DNA of 14,449 nt from Bacteroidetes bacterium UBA955 (GCA_002293105.1 DBCP01000026.1:1-14449); one strand, 5' to 3'; shown: positions 1-8,120, counted from the first letter of the stretch. Notes: generated from the letters alone by a model not told the origin. Program-made: numbers and translations.

Positions 1-257
1 AGGATTTTGTATACCGAATTTTGTGAGAAGCCACCTACTTTTTGGAGTTGGTCTGTACCCACTCCCACCCCCGTGATGAGTGCTTCTTTCAGTCCAGAAG
101 CCGCCTCGTCTTGGCTGAGTTTCTTGGGTAGCGGCACACCTGGTAAATGGGCGGTAGGAAGGTTTAAATCACCTACGGGCAATGAAGATAGTGTGCCACA
201 GGCTTGGAAGGACAATGTGGCTCCAGCTAGCAGTAAAAAGGTCAATTTCTGCATCAT
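1..257 (-). CDS. DUF4197 family lipoprotein (partial, 3' end outside window)
   Basis: Reading the minus strand from ATG at 257 (or the adjacent ATG at 254) gives about 85 residues before the window edge. The start is a hydrophobic signal peptide ending in a loose Bacteroidota lipobox, LSFQAC, with Cys20 as the likely lipidated residue. After a short linker comes LSQDEAASGLKEALITGVGV, followed by a segment reading DQLQKVGGFSQNSVYKI. This matches my knowledge of the N-terminus of DUF4197 proteins, which are envelope proteins of unknown function; I give no function. A consensus -7 box (259-266) lies immediately upstream, so transcription may start almost at the start codon. The gene is divergent from the methyltransferase. 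The call rests on a partial sequence, but the signal peptide and domain start agree with each other. Confidence 0.75.
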   Translation of the reverse strand, partial: MMQKLTFLLLAGATLSFQACGTLSSLPVGDLNLPTAHLPGVPLPKKLSQDEAASGLKEALITGVGVGTDQLQKVGGFSQNSVYKI

Positions 258-258
258 T

Positions 259-266
259 CAAATATA
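259..266 (-). promoter_or_regulatory. -7 promoter element of the DUF4197 gene
   Basis: The minus strand reads TATATTTG here, an exact match to the Bacteroidota -7 consensus TAnnTTTG. It ends one base before the ATG at 257. With usual spacing, transcription would start around 252-254, that is on the second ATG (254). I see no convincing -33 TTG at the expected distance. Confidence 0.5.
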
Positions 267-330
267 CATTTCTTGGTCATAAAGTATGTTTGGCGTGGAT
301 ACAAAGGCCATGAAAGGGGAGAATTTTCCG

Positions 331-359
331 TTGAATTCCGAAAAGTTGCTGCATATTTG
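331..359 (+). promoter_or_regulatory. Possible promoter of the methyltransferase gene
   Basis: TTG at 331-333, an 18-base spacer and CATATTTG at 352-359 (one mismatch to TAnnTTTG) form a plausible Bacteroidota promoter 24 bases before the ATG at 384. It lies inside the open frame upstream of that ATG, which favours 384 over the more distant start codons. Confidence 0.35.
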
Positions 360-383
360 AAGTTTAAACCAATTTTCACAGCG

Positions 384-1181
384 ATGTACGAGTTTCACGG
401 CGATAAACGAAGGTATTTTGACATGACCCATAAGGTTACGGTGGGACATATTATTCCATTTTTGCAATCAAATTGGTCATTTCCCGCAGACATGCGGGTC
501 TTAGAAATTGGATGTGGTGAAGCGGGGGTGTTGAAAGCCTTTACCGATTTGGGTTTTCAGTGCACGGGTATTGAGCTAGAAGAAAGCAGATTGGAATTTG
601 CGCGCGAATTCATGCAAGCAGAATTGGCGGAAGGGAAAGTACAATTCTTGAACAAAGACATTTACGATGTTGTTCCTGAATCGGATTTGGGAACGCGGTT
701 TGATCTTATCATTTTGAAGGATGTGATAGAACACATACCCGATCAGGCGAGATTCATGCCCCAATTGCATCGTTTTTTAAAGCCGGGGGGACGGGTATTT
801 TTTGCTTTTCCACCATGGCAAATGCCATATGGCGGACATCAGCAGGTATTGCCTCAAAAGTGGGCTTCAAAAATGCCCTACTATCACTTGTTACCTGGCG
901 GACTTTATCCGGCTGCGCTAAAGGCTTTGGGTGTTCAATCCAATGGTATTAAAACCATGGAAGAAATTCGGAGTACGGGTATCAGCATCGAGCGGTTTTT
1001 GCGGATTTGTAGCAAGTCGGATTTTAACATCGCCGGAAAGAAATTTTACTTATTCAATCCCATATACGAATACAAATTTGGCATTAAACCCAGAACGCAA
1101 TTGGGTGTTGTTGGGGCGATTCCTTTTTTGCGAAATTTCGTGACGATGGGGGTGTATTACCTCACAGAATCGCGGAATTAA
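384..1181 (+). CDS. Class I SAM-dependent methyltransferase
   Basis: A 265-residue protein that probably transfers a methyl group from S-adenosylmethionine to an unidentified substrate. The Rossmann-fold glycine motif VLEIGCGEAG is at residues 39-48. The acidic residue after strand 2 is in GIELEE (about 62-67). The post-motif DLIILKDVIEHIP (about 107-119) and LKPGGRVFFAF (about 132-142) are typical of the Methyltransf_11/23 group. The N-terminal segment EFHGDKRRYFDM resembles the lead-in of related Bacteroidota methyltransferases, which supports the ATG at 384. The frame is open back to a TTG at 273, but that extension would overlap the divergent promoter region and looks non-coding. There is no signal peptide, so the protein is cytoplasmic. 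It stands alone, flanked by a divergent lipoprotein gene and the envelope operon. The family assignment is firm; the substrate is unknown. Confidence 0.85.
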   Translation: MYEFHGDKRRYFDMTHKVTVGHIIPFLQSNWSFPADMRVLEIGCGEAGVLKAFTDLGFQCTGIELEESRLEFAREFMQAELAEGKVQFLNKDIYDVVPESDLGTRFDLIILKDVIEHIPDQARFMPQLHRFLKPGGRVFFAFPPWQMPYGGHQQVLPQKWASKMPYYHLLPGGLYPAALKALGVQSNGIKTMEEIRSTGISIERFLRICSKSDFNIAGKKFYLFNPIYEYKFGIKPRTQLGVVGAIPFLRNFVTMGVYYLTESRN

Positions 1182-1198
1182 AATACAAAATGTGTGTC

Positions 1199-1224
1199 TA
1201 AATCCCTTTGTTTATAGGGATTTA
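1199..1224 (+). terminator. Weak hairpin after the methyltransferase gene
   Basis: TAAATCCC (1199-1206) pairs perfectly with GGGATTTA (1217-1224) around a 10-base loop, 18 bases after the methyltransferase stop codon. No uridine run follows, so termination is uncertain. It could also be a leader structure of the downstream operon. Confidence 0.3.
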
Positions 1225-1268
1225 CGCAGTTGATAAGGCTATTTTTAGGAAAACCAAGGTTTACCACT

Positions 1269-1276
1269 TAAATTTG
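1269..1276 (+). promoter_or_regulatory. -7 promoter element of the DUF6089-uppS-bamA operon
   Basis: TAAATTTG exactly matches the Bacteroidota -7 consensus TAnnTTTG and lies 15 bases before the ATG at 1292. It predicts a leader of only about 10 bases. The -33 region shows only a T-rich tract (about 1242-1246), not a clear TTTG. Confidence 0.5.
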
Positions 1277-1291
1277 TGTAAAACTGCATTC

Positions 1292-2278
1292 ATGAAACAC
1301 TTGAAAATAACTTTGTTTGCTATCGTTGCAATGGGCTCGGTTGCTACAGCCAGTGCTCAAGCAAAGAAGAAGTTTAAGGGCAAGCCCATTGAAGCAGGAT
1401 TCACTTTGGGTGGCTCTAACTATTTCGGCGATTTGTCGAAGACGGTTGCGATTGGTGAAACACACCTAATGGGTGGTTTGATTTGCCGTTTCCAATACAA
1501 TGATTTTTTAACGTTGCGGGGGAATGCGGTTTATGGCGCAATCAGTGGCGATGACAAGAATTTCAAGGATGACATCGCATTTACACACATGGATGCAGCA
1601 GATGCGCCCATTGAAATTACAAGGGGTCAGCGCAATTTGAACTTTCGTAGCGATATTTTAGAGTTTAGTGCCATCGGCGAATGGAATTTATTGGGTTATG
1701 AAGAGTCTACACGTACACGTCCTTATACCCCTTTCCTTTTTGCAGGTATTGGCGTGTATAAATTCAATCCGAAGTCGCAATTCTTTTACATGGATGGTGT
1801 TCGTGATGCAACAGGCGCTTTGATTCACAACGCGCAACTTCAACAGTTTGATGGTCAGTGGATAGAATTACAGACTTTGAGTACTGAAGGACAGGAAACC
1901 ACAAAATTTAATGACCGCAAGCGATACAATCTTACCCAGGTTTCGATTCCTTTGGGCGTTGGATTCAAACAACAGGTTGATGACTATTGGGCTTACGGGA
2001 TTGAGTTTGGTGTGCGTAAAACGTTCACTGACTATTTGGATGACGTGAGCATTGATTATGTGGATGATCAAATTGTTGGTGGTGCAAATGGTTACTTGGC
2101 GGCGGCGATGAAGGATAGAAGTTCGGAATTGACCAACCCCAATACAGGGCTACCTTACGAACGTTTTTATATGGGTAACCCCAGAGGATCCATGAAGGGC
2201 AGCGATTATTATATGTTCCTGAACTTTACCCTTACCCGCAAAATTATGGGTGGTAAGACGGTTTGTTTCCAATTCTAA
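1292..2278 (+). CDS. DUF6089 / PorG-like outer-membrane beta-barrel protein, copy 1
   Basis: A 328-residue predicted outer-membrane protein. The ATG at 1292 gives a clean signal peptide (MKHLKITLFAIVAMGSVATASAQ); the frame extends upstream to 1208 but that would spoil the signal. The mature start has the DUF6089 hallmark GGSNYFGDLS (about residues 41-50). Alternating hydrophobic strands follow, including LFAGIGVYKFNPKSQFFY, and then RKTFTDYLDDVSIDYVDD (near 250-270). A Cys lies near the C-terminus, which ends in Phe. Members of this family include PorG, an outer-membrane component of the type IX secretion machinery in Porphyromonas, whose gene also precedes uppS and bamA. It is followed after 2 bases by a second family member. 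The family is confident; which copy, if either, is the functional PorG cannot be told from sequence. Confidence 0.8.
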   Translation: MKHLKITLFAIVAMGSVATASAQAKKKFKGKPIEAGFTLGGSNYFGDLSKTVAIGETHLMGGLICRFQYNDFLTLRGNAVYGAISGDDKNFKDDIAFTHMDAADAPIEITRGQRNLNFRSDILEFSAIGEWNLLGYEESTRTRPYTPFLFAGIGVYKFNPKSQFFYMDGVRDATGALIHNAQLQQFDGQWIELQTLSTEGQETTKFNDRKRYNLTQVSIPLGVGFKQQVDDYWAYGIEFGVRKTFTDYLDDVSIDYVDDQIVGGANGYLAAAMKDRSSELTNPNTGLPYERFYMGNPRGSMKGSDYYMFLNFTLTRKIMGGKTVCFQF

Positions 2279-2280
2279 TT

Positions 2281-3099
2281 TTGAGAAAATTCGGCAGTGT
2301 TTTTTTGGCCATTGCGATGGTTGTTTTACCGTCGACCTTGTTCGCGCAGAAGTATTTTTCAGGGCGTAACGAGTGGGGCTTTGCTGTGGGAATGAGTAAC
2401 TATTACGGGGATTTTAGTAAAGGGTTAAATACAAAACATTTTAAGCCTTCAGGTGCGCTTTATCAGAAGTTGAATTTCAGTAGTTATTTTGGATTGCGCA
2501 ACCAGATTTCATACCTTCAGATACAGGGTACCTCAGAAGATATCAAAGGCCTTCAATATCAAAACATCAATTTCCAAAGTGAAGTGATAGAGGCGGCGAG
2601 CATGATGGAATTCAATTTCCATCCGTTTGGTACCAACATCAATGATGGCATCGCTACGCCCTATTTTTTACTCGGTTTGGGCGGCTTTTGGTTTGATCCA
2701 TATCGCTTAGATAAAGAAGAAGTGAATGTGAGAGATTTGAGAACCGAACAACAGGCAAAACGATACAGTCAAATTCAGCCATGCATCCCCATCGGTTTTG
2801 GTGTCAAGACCATGGCAAGCAACCGACAACATGCTGGAGGATGGATAGTCGGTATGGAGGTGATATTCCGAAAGACCTTCACCGATTACCTCGACGATAC
2901 GTATAAGTCATACGGAGATTACAAGACCATAAAGGAGCAACAAGGTGCTGGTGCGGCAGATTGGGCTCAGTCTCAAGTGCTCACAGGCGGTAATATTGTG
3001 CCCAAAGGAACCATGCGGGGCGACACTCACTTAAAAGATTGGTATTATTTTGCAGGTTTAACCTTCTCTTATAGGTTTACTCCGCAAGTTTGTCGGTAA
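2281..3099 (+). CDS. DUF6089 / PorG-like outer-membrane beta-barrel protein, copy 2
   Basis: A 272-residue protein and diverged paralogue of the preceding gene. It has the same plan: signal peptide (MRKFGSVFLAIAMVVLPSTLFAQ), an N-terminal VGMSNYYGDFSK motif, a YFLLGLGGFWFDP strand, FRKTFTDYLDDTYKSYGDY, and a Cys one residue from the C-terminus. The start is TTG at 2281, two bases after the previous stop. The only other in-frame candidates are an upstream TTG at 2263 inside copy 1 and an ATG within the signal peptide that would remove its basic and hydrophobic parts. Close packing implies translational coupling. Copy 2 is shorter than copy 1. The function is probably in the outer membrane, perhaps in type IX secretion; this is inferred from family and synteny. 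Confidence 0.8.
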   Translation: MRKFGSVFLAIAMVVLPSTLFAQKYFSGRNEWGFAVGMSNYYGDFSKGLNTKHFKPSGALYQKLNFSSYFGLRNQISYLQIQGTSEDIKGLQYQNINFQSEVIEAASMMEFNFHPFGTNINDGIATPYFLLGLGGFWFDPYRLDKEEVNVRDLRTEQQAKRYSQIQPCIPIGFGVKTMASNRQHAGGWIVGMEVIFRKTFTDYLDDTYKSYGDYKTIKEQQGAGAADWAQSQVLTGGNIVPKGTMRGDTHLKDWYYFAGLTFSYRFTPQVCR

Positions 3100-3104
3100 A
3101 TTTG
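3097..3104 (+). promoter_or_regulatory. Possible internal -7 element ahead of uppS
   Basis: TAAATTTG exactly matches TAnnTTTG. Its first three bases are the stop codon of the second DUF6089 gene, and it ends 7 bases before the TTG start of uppS at 3112. It could drive a separate, nearly leaderless uppS-bamA transcript. A chance match in AT-rich junction sequence is equally possible. Confidence 0.3.
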
Positions 3105-3111
3105 CAAGGCT

Positions 3112-3861
3112 TTGTCAGATAGAAATTCGCAATATCAAATTGACCCTCAGCGGATACCCAAACACGTGGCCATCATCATGGATGGGAACGGTCGATGGGC
3201 GAAGCAAAAAGGTCATATGCGGATATTCGGTCATCGGCATGGGGTAAAAGCCGTTAGGGCGGCCATTGAAGCTGGCGCTGAAGTGGGTGTAAAGTACTTA
3301 ACGATGTATGCTTTTTCAACCGAAAATTGGACGCGCCCTCATCAGGAGGTTAGTGCGTTGATGGAATTGTTGGTGAGTACCATTGAAGATGAGTTGCCCA
3401 CATTAATGAAAAATGGAATTCGTTTGGAAACCATTGGAAACATTGAGCAGTTGCCGCAAAAATGCCAAGAACAATTGAGGAAAACCAAGGCCAAAACGGC
3501 CGAAAATGACCGGCTCACCTTGGTACTGGCACTGAGTTACAGCGGTCGATGGGATATTATTGAGGCGGTTAAAAAGGTAGCAAAGGCCGTGGAAGAGGGC
3601 AAATTGAAGGCTGACGATATTGATGAGCAGTCTTTGAACGAGGCCTTGAGCACCGCTTGCTATCCTCACCCAGATTTGCTCATTCGCAGCAGTGGTGAAC
3701 AGCGTATCAGTAATTTTTTGATGTGGGAAATCGCCTATAGTGAATTGTATTTTACGCCTGTTTTGTGGCCAGACTTTACCAAGGACGATTTTTATCGCGC
3801 TATCGTCGATTATCAAGCCAGGGAGCGCAGGTTTGGAAAAACTAGTGAGCAAATTGCATAG
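3112..3861 (+). CDS. uppS: Undecaprenyl diphosphate synthase (isoprenyl transferase)
   Basis: A 249-residue cytoplasmic, membrane-associated cis-prenyltransferase. It condenses isopentenyl diphosphate onto farnesyl diphosphate to make the C55 lipid carrier for peptidoglycan and surface glycans. All family signatures are present: HVAIIMDGNGRWA with catalytic Asp24, GHRHGVKAVR, LTMYAFSTENWTRP, LALSYSGRWDI, and PDLLIRSSGEQRISNF with the diphosphate-binding residues Arg192, Arg198 and Ser200. EIAYSELYF carries the Mg-binding Glu211. Numbering runs two behind E. coli UppS, so the protein is full length. The start must be TTG at 3112: the first in-frame ATG encodes the Met inside the catalytic MDGNGRW motif and the only GTG is just before it. 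It lies between a DUF6089 gene (12-base gap) and bamA (3-base gap), a classic Bacteroidota envelope arrangement. Confidence 0.97.
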   Translation: MSDRNSQYQIDPQRIPKHVAIIMDGNGRWAKQKGHMRIFGHRHGVKAVRAAIEAGAEVGVKYLTMYAFSTENWTRPHQEVSALMELLVSTIEDELPTLMKNGIRLETIGNIEQLPQKCQEQLRKTKAKTAENDRLTLVLALSYSGRWDIIEAVKKVAKAVEEGKLKADDIDEQSLNEALSTACYPHPDLLIRSSGEQRISNFLMWEIAYSELYFTPVLWPDFTKDDFYRAIVDYQARERRFGKTSEQIA

Positions 3862-3864
3862 AAA

Positions 3865-6441
3865 TTGAAAAAGTTTATCGTCATAGCAGCGGCCGTTTGG
3901 CTCATGAAGGGTTTGTTGGCTCAGGGAACAACATCCGACAGCTTTTATCGCCAAGCCCCCATGGTCAATTACGACTTTGTGGAACCTGCTGAATACACGA
4001 TAAAAAACATCTTGGTTACCGAAGTGAATGGCAAACCTGTTTTGAAGTCACAAGTGGTGTTTTATTCAGGGTTGTCGATCGGACAAAAAATCAAAGTCCC
4101 AGGCCGTGAAGTTTCTAAGGCCATTGAGAATCTGTGGAAGCAAGAATATTTTAGTGATGTGCAGGTGTATTTTCAACCTACCGATGATGGTCAGGTTGTT
4201 GTACAGTTTCGGGTTCAGGAACAGCCGAGGTTAAATGGGCACCGATTTTTGGGTCTTACGAACTCGCAGTCGAAGACCTTAAAGGAAGAGGTAGGTTTGA
4301 CCAAGGGTATGTATATCACGCCCAATTTGATTAACATCAGTAGGGATAAAGTAATCAAATATTATCAAGCCAAGGGGTACTACAATGTATCCGTGAACAT
4401 CAAGCGATTGCAGGCAACCAAGCGGAATGTCAATGATAGTTTGATTGTTCTGCCGGGATATGAGAATTTTGATTTTGACATCAATAAAGGCGCCAAGGTA
4501 AAGGTTCAGAAGTTTGTTTTTTATGGTAACAATGAACTTGCGGATGAAGAATTGCGCGCCAGCATCAAGAAAATTAAGGGCAAGGAAAAGAAATGGCAAA
4601 TTTGGGTCAAATCGAAGTACATCGAGACAGAATTTGATGCAGAGCGTCAGAACATCATCGACAAATACCTGAGTAAGGGCTACCGTGATGCGAGAATCCT
4701 TACAGATAGTGTTAAGCTTATTTCAGAGAATCGCGTTGAAGTCCATATTCGTTTGTTTGAAGGACAGCAGTATCGCTACAGGAATATTACTTGGAAGGGT
4801 AATTTGAAATTCAGAAATGGTACCCTTGATACGATTTTGGGTATTAAGCGCGGCGATTTGTTTAATCAATCTTTGTTGCGGGAGCGATTGTTTGAAAATC
4901 CAGGAGGGTTTGATGTGCAAACATTGTACATGGATGATGGATACCTATTTTTCAATATGATGCCTGTAGAGGTAGGTGTATTGAATGACAGTATCGACAT
5001 GGAAATTCGCATCAGCGAAGGCACCAGAGCAACGATTGGCAATGTGCGTTGGAATGGTAACACAAAGACATCTGACAGGGTGATTCAACGGGAAATTCGG
5101 ACAAAGCCGGGCGATGTTTTCTCCAAGAGCGATATCCAGCGTACCATGCGCGATTTGGGCGCGTTGGGACTATTTGATCCTGAACAGTTGGGTGTGAATC
5201 CCAAACCAAATCCTGAGGATGGTACCGTTGATATTGATTACACACTGGCGGAAAAACCCTCAGATCAAATTGAATTGAGTGGTGGATGGGGAGGCAATGG
5301 TTTCAGTCGTACGCCTACTTTGATTGGTACGGCTGGTATCCAATTGAACAACTTTAGTCGTAAAAAACTGTTTCACCCAGAACAGTGGAGCCCTGTTCCA
5401 ACAGGAGATGGACAAAAATTGAGTTTGCGTGCACAGAGTAACGGTGCAAATTATCAAGGTTATACCTTTTCATTCACTGAGCCTTGGTTTGGTGGAAAGA
5501 AGCCAAACTCGTTGAGCTTGAGTATTTTTCATACGGTAAATAGTTTTGATTTTCGTCAGAAAACAGACCCGTTGAGACAAGTGTTTATGAATACGGGCTT
5601 TTCATTGATGTATGGTGCGCGATTGAAATGGCCTGATGATTTCTTCAATTTGCAATACGGATTTTCTTTCAATCAGTACCGCATGAAGAACATGGATGGT
5701 GGATTCTATGGATTTCCAAAAGGGTTCAATGGTGTGAGTTACAACCCATCCTTCCAATTGAATGTGACCCGTAGTTCTGTTAGCGACCCTACCTATCCTA
5801 CCTCGGGCAGCACATTTACATTCCAAGTACAAGCGACCCCGCCAATTTCTCTGTTATCGAACAAGAATTATAGCGAAATGAGCCTTAACGACAGATACAA
5901 GTGGGCAGAATTCCACAAGTGGAAATTGGATGCGGAGTGGTACACCCCAATATACAAGAAAACGGTGTTGATGGCCAAGGCGAGAATGGGATTCTTGGGG
6001 TATTATAACAAGGATTTGGGCCTTACCTTCTTTGAACGTTTCCAAGTGGGTGGTGCCGGTATTTTTGGTTTCAACATTGCAGCTACCGAGATTATTTCTC
6101 AGCGTGGATACGACAACTACACAGTTTCATCTACGGCAATGGGCGCGCAAGCGGGGGCTCCAATTTTTAATAAATTCACTGTTGAGCTGCGTCAAGCTAT
6201 TACCACCGGACAGGCAGCCACCGTGTATGTGTTGGGATTTGCGGAAGCGGGAGATGCGTGGTCGAGTTTTGATAAGTACAACCCATTCCAATTGAAGCGT
6301 GCTGCGGGTGTTGGTATTCGTTTGTTCATGCCGATGTTTGGATTGATTGGTTTGGATTGGGCCTACGGGTTTGATTACAAGCAAGTGCCAGCAAGTGGTA
6401 AACCCACCCAAGTGCATTTCTTTATCGGACAGCAGTTTTAA
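3865..6441 (+). CDS. bamA: Outer-membrane protein assembly factor BamA (Omp85 family)
   Basis: An 858-residue Omp85 protein that folds and inserts beta-barrel proteins into the outer membrane. The signal peptide ends near residue 20 (MKKFIVIAAAVWLMKGLLAQ). Five POTRA modules can be traced at about residues 44-117, 118-205, 211-305, 303-384 and 389-465, with typical phrases such as FVFYGNNELADEELRASIKK and IGNVRWNGNTKTSDRVI. The 16-strand barrel fills about 470-858 and ends in a C-terminal Phe (FFIGQQF). The conserved loop-6 lock motif appears as Q-RGY (Arg747-Gly748-Tyr749), where proteobacteria usually have VRGF. The start is TTG at 3865; the next in-frame ATG (Met14) would cut the signal peptide in half. 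It is the last gene of the operon; the OmpH/Skp-like genes often found after bamA in this phylum are not here. Confidence 0.95.
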   Translation: MKKFIVIAAAVWLMKGLLAQGTTSDSFYRQAPMVNYDFVEPAEYTIKNILVTEVNGKPVLKSQVVFYSGLSIGQKIKVPGREVSKAIENLWKQEYFSDVQVYFQPTDDGQVVVQFRVQEQPRLNGHRFLGLTNSQSKTLKEEVGLTKGMYITPNLINISRDKVIKYYQAKGYYNVSVNIKRLQATKRNVNDSLIVLPGYENFDFDINKGAKVKVQKFVFYGNNELADEELRASIKKIKGKEKKWQIWVKSKYIETEFDAERQNIIDKYLSKGYRDARILTDSVKLISENRVEVHIRLFEGQQYRYRNITWKGNLKFRNGTLDTILGIKRGDLFNQSLLRERLFENPGGFDVQTLYMDDGYLFFNMMPVEVGVLNDSIDMEIRISEGTRATIGNVRWNGNTKTSDRVIQREIRTKPGDVFSKSDIQRTMRDLGALGLFDPEQLGVNPKPNPEDGTVDIDYTLAEKPSDQIELSGGWGGNGFSRTPTLIGTAGIQLNNFSRKKLFHPEQWSPVPTGDGQKLSLRAQSNGANYQGYTFSFTEPWFGGKKPNSLSLSIFHTVNSFDFRQKTDPLRQVFMNTGFSLMYGARLKWPDDFFNLQYGFSFNQYRMKNMDGGFYGFPKGFNGVSYNPSFQLNVTRSSVSDPTYPTSGSTFTFQVQATPPISLLSNKNYSEMSLNDRYKWAEFHKWKLDAEWYTPIYKKTVLMAKARMGFLGYYNKDLGLTFFERFQVGGAGIFGFNIAATEIISQRGYDNYTVSSTAMGAQAGAPIFNKFTVELRQAITTGQAATVYVLGFAEAGDAWSSFDKYNPFQLKRAAGVGIRLFMPMFGLIGLDWAYGFDYKQVPASGKPTQVHFFIGQQF

Positions 6442-6479
6442 GGGATTACATTTATTAATAACCCAGGTTTGGGTAAATA

Positions 6480-6516
6480 AACAAGCCCGCCCTGTCAGCG
6501 ACAGGGCGGGCTTGTT
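6480..6516. terminator. Bidirectional intrinsic terminator, 17-bp perfect stem
   Basis: The segment 6480-6496 pairs perfectly with 6500-6516 around a 3-base loop (AGC). The stem has a GC-rich core (GCCCGCCCTGTC) flanked by A-rich and T-rich arms. It lies 38 bases after the bamA stop and 51 bases after the aldehyde dehydrogenase stop on the other strand. It therefore fits as the shared terminator of the two convergent transcription units. A smaller 5-bp hairpin (6461-6474) precedes it. Confidence 0.9.
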
Positions 6517-6567
6517 GTTATCGACCAGTTGACCCAGTAGGACAAACGATCGCCAAGGAATCAACAA

Positions 6568-8103
6568 TTACAAATCGAACCGAATGCCTTGTGCCAGTGG
6601 CAACGACTTGCCATAGTTGATGGTATTGGTTTGTCTGCGCATATAGGCTTTCCATGCATCGGACCCGCTCTCACGTCCGCCACCCGTCTCTTTTTCACCA
6701 CCGAAAGCACCGCCAATTTCCGCACCCGATGTACCAATGTTGACGTTGGCAATACCACAATCAGAGCCCCATGCGCTGAGGAATTGCTCGGCTTCTTGGA
6801 GATTGTTGGTGAAAATAGCGCTCGACAAACCCTGTTTCACATCGTTTTGCATGTGGATGGCTTGGTCGAGGTTGCTGTAAGACATGAGGTAAAGAATGGG
6901 CGCAAAGGTTTCTTCTTGTACGATGTGGAAGTGGTTCTGTGCCTCGCAGATTGTAGGTTTTACGTAGCAACCGCTAGTGTATTGGTCTCCCTGTAAGACT
7001 TCGGCACCGCAGAGTACAGCTCCACCTTCGGCTTTGAGTTTGTCAATGGCGTTGTTGTAGGCTGCTACTGCATCCTGGTCAATCAATGGACCTACATGGT
7101 TGTTTTCGTCCAGCGGATTTCCAATGCGCAGTTGTCCATAAACTGAAACCAACTTTGATTTCACGGTTTCGTAGATACTATCGTGAACGATGAGTCTTCG
7201 GGTGGTTGTGCATCGCTGTCCTGCCGTGCCCACTGCACCAAACACGATGGCTACCATGGCCATTTCTAGGTTGGCCTCTGGAGTAAGGATGATGGCGTTG
7301 TTACCACCGAGTTCAAGGATGGATTTACCCAGTCTTTGTCCCACTACTTCAGCTACTCGTTTACCCATGCGGGTACTTCCGGTAGCGCTGATGAGGGGAA
7401 CGCGGGAATCGTGGCTCATGGCCTCGCCAATTTCGCGATCGCCTTGTATGAGGCAAAAAATGCCTTCTGGAAGTTCATTGTTTTTGAGTACTGTTTGCAA
7501 GATGTGTTGTACGGCTGCGGCACTTGCGGGTGTCTTTTCTGAAGGTTTCCAGACGCAAGTGTTACCGCATATTGCGGCGAGCATCGCATTCCACGACCAC
7601 ACGGCAACAGGGAAGTTGAAGGCGCTGATGATGCCTACCACACCCAATGGATGCCACTGCTCATACATGCGGTGGTTGGGTCGCTCGGAGTGCATGGTTA
7701 ATCCATGTAACTGTCGGCTCAATCCCACGGCGAAATCGCAGATATCGATCATTTCTTGTACTTCGCCCAGTCCTTCTTGGAGGCTCTTTCCCATTTCATA
7801 ACTTACCAGCGCACCGAGGTTGGCTTTATGCTGGCGCAGGGCATCACCGATCTGGCGCACGATTTCTCCACGCTTCGGTGCGGGGGTATGTCGCCAAGTG
7901 TTAAAGGCTTCATGTGCCGTATTGATTACCTGGTCATAGGTGTGTTTATCGGCAAATTGGACAGTGGTAATGTGGGCACCATCTACCGGGGAATTGATTA
8001 CCCTTGTAGGCGCGTTCGCCAATCGAATTGATTGTGTACCCGTGCTTGCGGCGGCTAAGGTATCGCCAATGCCTAAATCAGTAAGGATATTTTTAATGTT
8101 CAT
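6568..8103 (-). CDS. amaB: ALDH7-type aldehyde dehydrogenase (L-piperidine-6-carboxylate / alpha-aminoadipic semialdehyde dehydrogenase)
   Basis: A 511-residue cytoplasmic NAD(P)-dependent aldehyde dehydrogenase. The catalytic Cys298 lies in [12 protein letters not shown], the general base Glu264 in LELGGNN, Asn163 in [13 protein letters not shown] and Lys186 in WKPSEK. The cofactor glycine segment is TGSTRMG (241-247). The C-terminal stretch [20 protein letters not shown], followed by [24 protein letters not shown], is diagnostic of the ALDH7 (antiquitin) subfamily. Characterised members oxidise alpha-aminoadipic semialdehyde / piperidine-6-carboxylate to alpha-aminoadipate in lysine catabolism, so this is the best functional guess. 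Length is normal for the subfamily. The ATG at 8103 is preceded by a consensus -7 box. A DMT permease gene lies 57 bases upstream on the same strand. Family placement is very sure; the exact substrate is inferred. Confidence 0.9.
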   Translation of the reverse strand: MNIKNILTDLGIGDTLAAASTGTQSIRLANAPTRVINSPVDGAHITTVQFADKHTYDQVINTAHEAFNTWRHTPAPKRGEIVRQIGDALRQHKANLGALVSYEMGKSLQEGLGEVQEMIDICDFAVGLSRQLHGLTMHSERPNHRMYEQWHPLGVVGIISAFNFPVAVWSWNAMLAAICGNTCVWKPSEKTPASAAAVQHILQTVLKNNELPEGIFCLIQGDREIGEAMSHDSRVPLISATGSTRMGKRVAEVVGQRLGKSILELGGNNAIILTPEANLEMAMVAIVFGAVGTAGQRCTTTRRLIVHDSIYETVKSKLVSVYGQLRIGNPLDENNHVGPLIDQDAVAAYNNAIDKLKAEGGAVLCGAEVLQGDQYTSGCYVKPTICEAQNHFHIVQEETFAPILYLMSYSNLDQAIHMQNDVKQGLSSAIFTNNLQEAEQFLSAWGSDCGIANVNIGTSGAEIGGAFGGEKETGGGRESGSDAWKAYMRRQTNTINYGKSLPLAQGIRFDL

Positions 8104-8120
8104 GAAGGCTGTTTGTGTGA

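Noticed and set aside
273..383. N-terminal extension of the methyltransferase to a TTG at 273
   Set aside because: The extra 37 residues show no family similarity and overlap the divergent promoter region; the recognisable family start EFHGDKRRYFDM lies just after the ATG at 384.
3403..3954. 183-codon open frame on the minus strand opposite uppS and the start of bamA
   Set aside because: It is antisense to two genes with unmistakable motifs, and its translation has no recognisable domain.
6461..6474. Small hairpin ACCCA/TGGGT before the main terminator
   Set aside because: A 5-bp stem is too weak to call on its own; it is mentioned with the large terminator beside it.
6127..6567. 146-codon minus-strand open frame over the bamA end and terminator
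   Set aside because: It reads through the hairpin terminator and is antisense to the conserved BamA barrel.
7190..7801. 203-codon plus-strand open frame inside the aldehyde dehydrogenase gene
   Set aside because: It is antisense to a full-length, motif-complete enzyme; the translation is rich in Ser, Met, Pro and Arg without domain character, as expected of a shadow frame.
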